Positions 35,510-44,100 of a stretch of DNA of 64,000 nucleotides are shown here, one piece after another (the first letter of the stretch is position 1; each line of letters begins with the position of its first letter). Origin of the DNA: Mesonia hippocampi. Lineage in GTDB: Bacteria; Bacteroidota; Bacteroidia; Flavobacteriales; Flavobacteriaceae. The stretch is from contig NZ_JACIFO010000003.1 in assembly GCF_014197445.1 (NCBI RefSeq), forward strand, positions 186,001 to 250,000. Reading direction: 5' to 3'. A model generated the notes under the pieces. That model was not told the origin of the DNA. It made no database searches and saw only the letters and a list, made by a program, of their open reading frames with translations. The position numbers were made by a program, and so were the translations under genes.

Positions 35510-35636
35510 CGTCTTGGTATAACAGAAGTAGAGGTAAAGGTTTAGTTTCTGTTCCGTTGTGGTTTGTTTTTGCTGTTTACTTTTACTTGGAGGCGAAACA
35601 ACTTAACCTCTATTTTTGTTATACTTTGTTGGCAAA
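35494..35636. repeat. attC-like imperfect palindrome between two divergent orphan genes
   Basis: Outer arms 35517-35539 and 35602-35624 pair at 20 of 23 positions. Their tips, GTATAAC and GTTATAC, each differ by one base from the integron R boxes RYYYAAC/GTTRRRY. The stem continues inward as GTT-TA-GTTTC (35540-35549) against GAAACAAC (35595-35602) with a two-base bulge. About 45 nt are left as a loop. Flanking motifs are TTGGTAT twice (35494-35500, 35514-35520), GTACAAC at 35504-35510 and GTTGGCAAA at 35628-35636. Long stem, bulged bases and conserved tips are attC traits. No integrase is in the window. Confidence 0.55.
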
Positions 35637-35679
35637 TCGGTTTTTAATTCCGTAATTTAAATTTTTAAATTCAAATTTT

Positions 35680-36195
35680 ATGTCAAAACAAAATCTTATT
35701 GAAGATAATTTAGAATTATTAGATAACTGCTTAAATTATTTAATTGAGTCTGAAACTTTAAGTTTATATTTTGACGATTTACGTATTAAACTTATTAACG
35801 ACACCAACAAGAAAATCGAACTTTCTAATTCTGATAACAAAACAGTTGATGAACTTTTCGTTGATATATTCTCAAAACAAACTCAACAGACAAAAAATTT
35901 AGTTAAAATAAGTGAAATCCTTTTGTATTTAGAATCAGAAAATCTGATAAGACTTATAGAAAAAAATCATATTAGAATCACTTATCAAGGTATAATTCAA
36001 AGTTCTAAAGGTTACGTTAAGACTTATAAGTCAGAAGAGGTAACCTCCCAAAGAGTCTATAACGTGGAACAGATTCAGAAATTTCACCTTCGTTGGATGA
36101 CCATTTTAACTTCGATAATTGCGGTTGGTACTCTTGTTGCTGCTGTTTATTACTTCTTTGAATTATTCTCTTTTCAGATATGTGTACATAGATAA
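35680..36195 (+). CDS. Hypothetical protein with C-terminal membrane anchor
   Basis: 171 residues, family not recognised. Residues 1-140 are soluble, mostly helical and Asn/Leu/Ile/Lys-rich. One strong hydrophobic segment lies at about 142-165 (MTILTSIIAVGTLVAAVYYF), after a short basic-aromatic stretch, giving a tail-anchored topology. The segment IRITYQGIIQSSKGYV looks like a winged-helix-type strand-turn, but this is weak. Very AT-rich. It starts 56 nt after the attC-like palindrome. The last 10 residues (FSFQICVHR) look unlike a natural tail and overlap an opposite-strand reading frame, so the 3' end may be a recombination joint. Confidence 0.65.
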   Translation: MSKQNLIEDNLELLDNCLNYLIESETLSLYFDDLRIKLINDTNKKIELSNSDNKTVDELFVDIFSKQTQQTKNLVKISEILLYLESENLIRLIEKNHIRITYQGIIQSSKGYVKTYKSEEVTSQRVYNVEQIQKFHLRWMTILTSIIAVGTLVAAVYYFFELFSFQICVHR

Positions 36196-36247
36196 TAAAT
36201 AGAATAGGCACAATTATAAAAATTAATACACTTAATAAAATTACCAT
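36017..36247 (-). CDS. Possible small membrane peptide, perhaps a truncated cassette gene
   Basis: 76 codons. The first about 35 residues (a helix VILLSVLIFIIVPILFIIYV, then HISEKRIIQRSNK) look like a genuine small membrane protein. The rest is antisense to the 35680-36195 gene and looks non-native. The ATG lies 14 nt after GTTGGCAAA read on the minus strand (36262-36270), like the motif beside the attC-like element. It may be the 5' part of a gene fused by recombination. Coding is unproven. Confidence 0.25.
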   Translation of the reverse strand: MVILLSVLIFIIVPILFIIYVHISEKRIIQRSNKQQQQEYQPQLSKLKWSSNEGEISESVPRYRLFGRLPLLTYKS

Positions 36248-36587
36248 AAGTTATTTAACTGTTTGCCAACTTCCATATACCCTCAAATATATACAACTTT
36301 TTAGCAAAAAACACTTAATTATATACGGAGTTAACTGCTTTACAAACTATTTTGAGGATACTTTCAGTCTGTGTCCAATGTTTTTATAAGAAATACTGGA
36401 GACACATTGGACTTATATTGGACTCACCTTGTACTCACCCAAAGTTTTATAAAGTATTTTTCGAGTTAATAAAGGTTGTCAGATAAATTAAGTCCTGCTG
36501 TTTTTAAGCAAGCTACAGAAATTTAGCAGAACTAAAAATAGAAAATTATTCTTATACATACCAAAAAATTAGTTACTTAAAAGCTCA
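36248..36587. other. Gene-free AT-rich stretch with short repeats
   Basis: No convincing coding frame, RNA gene or promoter. It contains the inverted GTTGGCAAA copy at 36262-36270, GTCCAATGT (36373-36381) as an inverted repeat of ACATTGGAC (36404-36412), a further ATTGGACT just after it, and ACTCACC twice (36422-36428, 36433-36439). It may be debris of an inserted element. Confidence 0.6.
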
Positions 36588-36622
36588 AAAAAAAGCCTTG
36601 ATGTAAACATCAAGGCTTTTTA
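36588..36622 (-). terminator. Terminator after tonB
   Basis: A strong perfect hairpin AAAAGCCTTGATG-TAAA-CATCAAGGCTTTT, with flanking A/T runs, 17 nt from the tonB stop. It marks the right edge of the accessory region. Confidence 0.92.
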
Positions 36623-36638
36623 TATATGGATTGTTTTT

Positions 36639-37361
36639 TTACTGAACTTTAAATACAATTGGTAACGAGTATAATACCCCAACAGCTTTACCTCGCTGTT
36701 TTCCTGGTGTCATACTTGGTAACATTTTTACTACACGCTCAGCTTCTCGTTGCAATCTTGGGTGTGGTGCTCTTGCTTGCACTCCTGTAATTTTACCGTC
36801 TCTATCAATTTTAAAACGTACATAAACACGGTTAATACCACTTAAACCTAATTCTGCACCTAAATCTGTATTAAATTTCTTATTCACGAAATTTTTAATT
36901 TTTTCGCTCATACAGTCTTTACGCTCGTTATTAGACTTATATTTTTCGCAACCTGGAAAAATTGGCACATCCTCGATAGCTGCAAAAGGGACATCTTCTA
37001 TCACTTCTTCTGGAACATCTGCTACTTCTGCTACCTCAACAATTTCTGGAACTTCTTCTGTTACCTCTGTTGATTCTATAATTTGTTCTTCAATTTCAGA
37101 ATCATCTTCAATAATCTCAATTTTTTCTGGTGCTGGTGGCGGTGGCGGTGGCGGTGGTGGCATATCTGGCGGCATCACTACTGGCGCTTCCTCTTCCTCT
37201 AATTGATCGAATTGAACTACATCTTGTTCTATAGCCTTTTTCTCGTAGGTTTTCCATTCAATGGCAACATACGTAACGGCTAGCATTACAATAAGACCTA
37301 CTTGAAAGAAAAGGATACTTCTCTTTCGTAAATCTTTTTTGGGGTTCTTTTTTGGTTCCAT
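36639..37361 (-). CDS. tonB: Energy transducer TonB
   Basis: 240 residues. One N-terminal helix (about 15-32) is followed by a Pro-rich spacer (nine consecutive prolines near residue 70) and an acidic Glu/Val-rich stretch. The C-terminal TonB domain spans about 135-240 (INRVYVRFKIDRDGKITGVQA, MLPSMTPGKQRGKAVGVLYSLPIVFKVQ). It transmits proton-motive force from ExbBD to TonB-dependent outer-membrane receptors. Between the VanZ-like gene and the accessory region. The proline block is encoded by a GGTGGC hexamer repeat. Confidence 0.94.
   Translation of the reverse strand: MEPKKNPKKDLRKRSILFFQVGLIVMLAVTYVAIEWKTYEKKAIEQDVVQFDQLEEEEAPVVMPPDMPPPPPPPPPAPEKIEIIEDDSEIEEQIIESTEVTEEVPEIVEVAEVADVPEEVIEDVPFAAIEDVPIFPGCEKYKSNNERKDCMSEKIKNFVNKKFNTDLGAELGLSGINRVYVRFKIDRDGKITGVQARAPHPRLQREAERVVKMLPSMTPGKQRGKAVGVLYSLPIVFKVQ
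37135..37161. repeat. GGTGGC tandem repeat encoding the TonB proline run
   Basis: Three exact GGTGGC units followed by GGTGGTGGC on the plus strand, equal to consecutive Pro codons in tonB. Length changes in multiples of 3 would keep frame. Confidence 0.8.
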
Positions 37362-37417
37362 AGTGTTTTAGTATCGGGTGCTAATGTAAATATTTTTTTA
37401 CGAAATTAAAATACTAT

Positions 37418-37822
37418 TTAAATTTTATCGCGGTATTTATGATTAATAAATAGTAAAATCGGTACTGCAACGATTACTCCTAATGTATTAGCCAAGGCGT
37501 CGAAAAAATCAAATGTACGATAACTCGTTAGGCTTCCTTGTAGAAACTCAACAATTATGCCAAAAACAATAGCAGCTATACAAATAATTATTATCGTTTT
37601 GGTTAAGTTGTGTTTTTTTATAGCAAAAAAAGCTAGCCCCCAAAGGCTAGCTAAACCACAATAAGCGATAAAATGCCATACTTTATCTGCTAATTGAAAC
37701 TTTGGTCTAGGAATGTTAGAAATGTTCCCTAACGAAAGGTAAAGCAGTACTGCGGTATAGCAAATGGCCGCTGTAAATAATAGTTTTTTATGCTCCAATA
37801 AGCTCTTTATAAGCTGCTGCAT
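37418..37822 (-). CDS. VanZ-like family membrane protein
   Basis: 134 residues with four helices. The VanZ-like pattern ([53 protein letters not shown]) is clear, with the conserved His and the EFxQ/RxxDxxDxxAN residues. Family function is unsettled. It overlaps the gcvH 3' end by 35 nt, so it is translationally linked to gcvH. A shorter start is possible but no better ATG is seen. Confidence 0.88.
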   Translation of the reverse strand: MQQLIKSLLEHKKLLFTAAICYTAVLLYLSLGNISNIPRPKFQLADKVWHFIAYCGLASLWGLAFFAIKKHNLTKTIIIICIAAIVFGIIVEFLQGSLTSYRTFDFFDALANTLGVIVAVPILLFINHKYRDKI

Positions 37823-38168
37823 CTAATAAGCCTTCTACTTCTGCTGGGTTAGAGATTTTAATTTTAATAATCCACCCGTTTTCATAAGGGGCTGTGTTTA
37901 CATTTTCAGGCTCATCTTCCAGACCTTCGTTAAACTCGACGATTTCTCCTGAAAGCGGAAGAAATAAATCGGATACTGTTTTTACGGCTTCGACAGTTCC
38001 AAAAACCTCATCTTTGTCTAGGGTTTCGTCTAGCGTATCTACTTCTACATAAACGATGTCTCCTAACTCGCTTTGAGCGAAATCGGTAATTCCTACAATT
38101 GCCACATCACCTTCAATCTTTACCCATTCGTGATCTTTGGTGTACTTCAATTCTTCTGGTATGTTCAT
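37788..38168 (-). CDS. gcvH: Glycine cleavage system H protein
   Basis: 126 residues. Carries the aminomethyl group on lipoyl-lysine between the P, T and L proteins. [34 protein letters not shown] opens it. The lipoylation site is Lys63 in [26 protein letters not shown] is the conserved C-terminal block. It lies 23 nt downstream of sprA and overlaps the VanZ-like gene. Confidence 0.97.
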   Translation of the reverse strand: MNIPEELKYTKDHEWVKIEGDVAIVGITDFAQSELGDIVYVEVDTLDETLDKDEVFGTVEAVKTVSDLFLPLSGEIVEFNEGLEDEPENVNTAPYENGWIIKIKISNPAEVEGLLDAAAYKELIGA

Positions 38169-38191
38169 AATTTATATATTTAGGTTGTTAT

Positions 38192-41100
38192 TTAATTTCC
38201 AAAATTATAACGCAAGGTTATTCCTGAACGTATGGTTGTTTGCGGGAAAGCCGTAGAGATAGCATACTCCGAGAAGCTGTGGTCGTAAAAGAATATTGCG
38301 GTTAAGTTTTTTGTTATGGCATAATCTGCGTTAAAGGTAAAGCCCCAGATATCTTGCCCTGCAGTTGTTTGGCTGTTTTCTATATCTAGGTAACGTATAA
38401 TGGTTTTGTTTCTTCTAAAAGAGAAATCTGCTTTAAAATTTAAATCGCTACTTAAAACGCGTCTGCTTCCTCCTAAATTACTTACTATTTTTAAGTTTTT
38501 AATACGGTATCCTAAGCCTACTATATATTCATTCCCTTGAATTTCGGTAAGTAAATTGTTATCAAAACTTAACGATAAGGCTCTGTCTTTACGAACTTCT
38601 GCTAGAATTTTTATAGCGTTTTGCATCTCCATATCTAGCTTGATTAGGGGAGAGAATTGCTCTACTAAATTGATGTTAGAAATTAGCGTTTCACTTTTAT
38701 AATCGCCTGCTTGGTTTAGGTTGTTTGTGCTATAAGGATTACTTCTGTTATAGCTTAAGTTGGTTTGGAATTGGTTAATATTATAGGTTGCACTGTACCC
38801 ATGCTGCATACTAAAACGTTTAAAATTGTCTCTAAACCATTTAATACGCATTAGTCCTGTATATTTTACATTCCAGTTAGGCAGCGGGGTATCTCTAAAT
38901 GTTCCTAAGCTTACACTAGCAGCATCTTTACCGGTATATGCTGCAAGAAACGAGGGTAATAAAACTTGTTGACTCCCTCCGCTAAAGCCTTTAGGGTAAC
39001 CTGTTGCTTGATCTATATTGGCTGGATTACTTATATCTATTCCTGCTTGTTGTGCCAATCTTCTGGCTACAATCAACCTGTTTTCTCTAAATTCATTAAA
39101 GGCTTCCGAAAATTCCTGACTACTTTTACTAAAAGCAGAACCTAACATAATTGTCGATATGTTGAAATTACCATAGGTGTTTGGTGTAAGCGATCGGTAT
39201 TGTAAATCGTAAGGACTCACCCTGTAATTTTCTGTATAAGTTTCATTATACATTCTATTAGCATTAAGGTCTATGGTAAGGTCGGGCAGTAAATCTATTT
39301 CTGCCTGAATATTCAAATCTTTGGTTTCTGTTTGAGTATATAGCTCGTTAAATTCCTGATATAATGTTAACCACCCGTTTCTAGCGGCAATTTCTCGTAC
39401 ATCATTTTGCGCTCCAAATGTAAAGCCTGCCGTAGGTTTTAGCGTACCCACAAAACCAATATCATTGGTGTATCCCGGTAAGTATATCCCGTTGGTTTCT
39501 TGATAATTAATATTTACACGTTTTACTGCCGTAGCAACACCTATTAGGGTATTAAGTGCTTTGTCTCCAAAAGAAAGTTTGGTATTTGTATTTGGGGTGT
39601 TCGTTTTATTTTCCTCATCATCGCCACGTGAAAATCCTAAACGGTTTGGTAAGGTACGGCGCTGAACAGATCTTAAGTTTTTACCTTTTTTCTTCAAACC
39701 AATATAACGGTAAAGCTTATCCATATCCAAGTTCCCGTTTATTTGATGGGTATTTGAATTTTGAATAGAATTTCCTAAGTCTGGTATTCCTGGTAAATTT
39801 CGTAAAACTTCCGAGCCCTTTTGCCACTGAAAATTACCAGTATAAGAATATTGTGCCTGAATAAACTCTAAAACAGGAATTTTTTTAAATGGAATATCAT
39901 AATTTACTTGTAAACTTTGGTAATGTTGATTTGGGTCACCTACATCAAACATGTTATCCCAAATTCCTACGCTGTTATCCTGTGTATTATCTTCTCTAAA
40001 ATAATTACGTACAATACGGTTACTAGAAGAGTTAAAGTTAAATTGTAAAGATTCGGTAAGTTTATAATTCAAGCTATACTGCCAGTTAAAGCGATAATCA
40101 CGCTGATACAGCTTTGGTAAACCTAATGAACCTGGAGGCAAATTAATTTCTCTAAAAGTTTGTTCGTTATATTGACGCACAATATTACTGCTGGCAGAAA
40201 AACTGGTTGGTAATAAATTAAAATTGAAATCTTTAATTGGCTGATAATACCTACTACTATCTAAAAAACTAATGTTTTTAAAAGGTTCTATCTTTTTAGG
40301 TCTAAAACTATAATCGTAGGTAGCCCCTAAATTTACATTTTGGTCTAAGGCCTCTTCTATCTCAAAATCTCTATGATCTTCTTGGTTATACGCTCCAGAG
40401 ATAGAGAAATTTTCTACATCATAAGGCTGTGCTTTACGGTCTTGATTGGTGCGTTCTTTTCTTAACCCGATAACACTAACACTTTGCCTTAGGGTATAAT
40501 CCTCTGCGCGCTCTTTTAACTCATCTTTTCTTGCTTGGTTGTTGGTGTTATCCAATAAGGTTTCCAACTCTAGGTCTAAAAATTCTGGATCGTATTGTGG
40601 CGTAATCAGCTCCTCTCCTCTACTATAAGAAACCGGAATTTTGACCCCCCATTTTTTCGGCAATAACTGCCCTACATTTACATTGGTTACTACATCGTAT
40701 TGTTTTACATCTTCACGGCTACGTTGGTTAGGTCCTTGCTCTATCGAACCAAAACCTACTGTACTTCTTCTTCCTGTAGCAGAAATACTAGCAAAATCTG
40801 CAAAATTAGTATCCATATTTACCACCGCAGCCCAACCGCCTTGGTTTTTCATATCGGATAAACGTAACTCGTTAAACCAAACTTCTCCTCCAACTTCTCG
40901 ATCTCCCGTGTTTTTTAAGCCCAACATTACAATACGGATGTTCCCAAAGCTCGGGTTTCCTTTTATACCGACACGCATTCCATCGGTTGCTGTATTGCCA
41001 GAAATTGGTTGTAAATTTTCATCAAAAAAGTTTAAATCCTGCCTGTTGTATGTAGCGTTTCCTATTACGGTAGATTTTATTTGCTGCAACAAATCTAGCG

Positions 41101-44100
41101 GCAGTAATAAATCGTTAGCTTCTGGCCAAACAACTCGCGGATCGCTACTGGTTTGATTGGTTACTTGTAAAGGAATTTCTACTTGGTAGAAGTTATCTGT
41201 AAAATCGGTTCCTATACGTACAAAGGCAGAAAGTTCGCCATCGCTAATAGGCGATGAAGGTGCTGGTAAGCTTTCTGCGTGTAAAAACATTTCCAAGTTT
41301 TTATATTGACGCATATCTACTTGGAAGTTTTTATAAACCCCTCTAGAGTCGCCAGGTGCTAAGCCTTTTACTTTTAAAGATAACGATTGTTCATCTTCAC
41401 GAATACGCTGATTGTTATTAATCATCTCCTCTCGATAAACTCCTGGAGGTGTAACATAATACGAGGTTTGCTCTTCGCTTACTGCGGCTACTTCAAGGGT
41501 TGTGCCTGGTGTATTATCTGGGTCTGAACCATCTGGAACAATGGCTAAATTATACTTTCTATAATCACCTCTTACTAAGTTTAAAGCACCAAAACGCACC
41601 ACTACATCATCACTAAAACCACTTAAAAACATTCGCATAAAGCGCACCGAACGCAAATCGGCTATTCCGTTTACAGAAAATTCGCTTTCTGTACGAAGCG
41701 GCACTTTAAATTGCACCCAACGCACATCCATTTGTTCTCCGTTTTTAAGTGTTGTGGTTACTTCTTTAACATCGGTGATGTAATCGTGATTAATTCCGGC
41801 TACAGAACTTGTATTATTATCTATTCCCATGTTTCTATAGATAGGAACTTCATATTCGAAATAACTATCTATGGTGTTCATGGTATTGTCTCTATTGATA
41901 TCTTCGGTAGAAGGAAGTGTTGAGTTCCCTCTATTGGTTTGGCCTACATCTGTAGGTGAGTTTCCTTGCACTCCGTTATAGTTACGGTAACGTTCTACAA
42001 TACCACCATCTACCGATAAGAAATATTCATAATTATCGTTAGAAGGGTCATCTAGGCCTGCAAACTGTGGGAAAAATTCTCGCTCTTCCTGATCGGTTAA
42101 TCCATCTAAACCTATATCTTGGTTTACACGCTCTTGTCCTTCAGAATCAAAGGCATATACCAAGGATTGGTTTGCTGGCACTTTTCCAAATGCGGTTGTA
42201 ATGGTATTGTTTATCGAAGGGTCTTTAGGTAGACCATTTTCGTATTGTTTTCTTCCATCTTTTAAAACATCTTCCGAAATACTTCCTAAGTTAAAGGTTA
42301 TTTTCCCTTGGTTAAGGTTAGCATTCTCGTTGTAAACATAAGGGTCCATTACCCAAAACTCAATAAATTCTACATTAGACTGTTCGAAGTTTGTGGTGGT
42401 AATTTCACGCATTATCCCACCAAAATTATCCTGAGGAGTTGGCAAGGTATTTCCGCCAGCTGCAGCAGGATTATAGTTATACATTCCTCGTTCTTTGGGA
42501 TAGTATGCTAAATCTAAGGTATAAATTGCTTGTGTTTGTCCTTGTACAATATCGGTATTAGGGAAAATTTCATCTACATAAACCCTACGTGTTGCATAGG
42601 TAGAAACATCTTCGTCGGTAATTCCTGTAGGACGTTGTCTGCTATAAAAAATAGGGTCTATGGTGTACCAATTTAACTTTGCTCTACGGTAACCTGATGA
42701 TAAATCGTTATTGGCTTTTTCTCCGCCAAAACCTAAAGGCGCACTTGATAAGAACCAAGATGTTGGCGACATTACAGAAATGGCTGTTTGAGAGGCTTCA
42801 AAATCATCTACATAAGAGGTTGCCTTACCATTAAAATCGTCTGCCTTAGGAGATCCCGGTTGCAGATAAGCAAACTCTCCTCTCACCGAGAAGTTAGAAG
42901 CAACATCGGTATCTATATTAGGTAATTTATTAACTAAACGTGTAAAGAAAGGAACCTCGGTAGAATAGTTTAGGTTTACACCATAAATAGAGTTATTTAC
43001 AGGCTCGTAGCTATAGTTTGCTTTTTGAGTAATTGGACGCTCATTTAGGTTTAAAAAAGTACCTCCAATAATAAAATTATCACTAAACTTATGCTCCACA
43101 TTAATTCCTGTAAAACGCTTTGTTTGCTGCCCAAACATAGCATTATTTTCGGTAGAAACTTGTACAGGTGTATTTGAAGCCAGCAAGGCATCGTTAATAA
43201 TTTTTACGCGTCCTAATTGGTAATCTACCGTATAATCTACACCTTCTTGCAAAACACGTCCTCCTGCAGATACCGTTACAGAACCTTGCGGAACGTTAAA
43301 AGCTCCAATAGGGATACCGTCTTGCCCAGATGATTTATAGCTTCCTTTTAATTGGAATTTATTTTTCTCTGCATTTTCTTGCTCTGCTTGTGTTTTTGTA
43401 GTGGTATAGAGAGACCTAAAAACATAACGTTTTTGGTTGTCGTTGTAAGTACTTTCGTCTTTATAATCTTCACTTCCTCCGGTAGGTGTTAAATCTAATT
43501 TATCAAACAGGTGTTTACCAAAAGGTTCTACCGAAGTAAAAATTATACGCCCGTTTTGTGAATCGATAGTGAGGCCTTCTACAAAATCAAAGAAACCATC
43601 TCCGCCCGCAACGGGGTCGTTATTGGCATTTAATTTATCTAAACTAAATACTTGCAATAAGCTGGTTTTCTCTACATCGTTTGGTAAAGGTGTAGAGGAG
43701 TTTGGTGCTTGAGAAATATAGTTTAATGGTTGAGGGTCTGTGTAAAGAATATTAAACCTAAAATCCTCGCGTTCCAACTGGTAAGCATCTAAACTATAGA
43801 TGTTTTTCATCATTAAATCCCAAATTGGTTCTTTAACATTGGTTACAGGGCTTTTTAGTAGTTTTACTACTAAATTTTGCGTAATAGCAACCTCTTGCTG
43901 TGGGTTTTGGTTATTTGGAGGTGTATTAGGATTATTAGGGTTCATGCCTGTTTGTGTAGCATTTACTCCATCATTAGCAAATTCTCCTACTTGATACACT
44001 TGCCCGTTTACGGTATATTGAAAGGCAATAGCCAAAATTTCATCGTTAGAGATGCGTTGGTTTAATGAGATATACCCTAGTTGTGGGTGTAGTGTATATT

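Noticed and set aside
36359-36472. Possible degraded integrase frame before tonB
   Set aside because: The open stretch is only about 37 codons with no conserved recombinase residues, so cannot be supported.
39618-39632. Second parS-like site (CCACGTGAAAA) in sprA
   Set aside because: Only half of the palindrome matches and it lies inside conserved coding sequence.
40641-41156. 171-codon plus-strand frame inside sprA
   Set aside because: Antisense frame in a long gene with strong codon bias; no start signal or recognisable domain.
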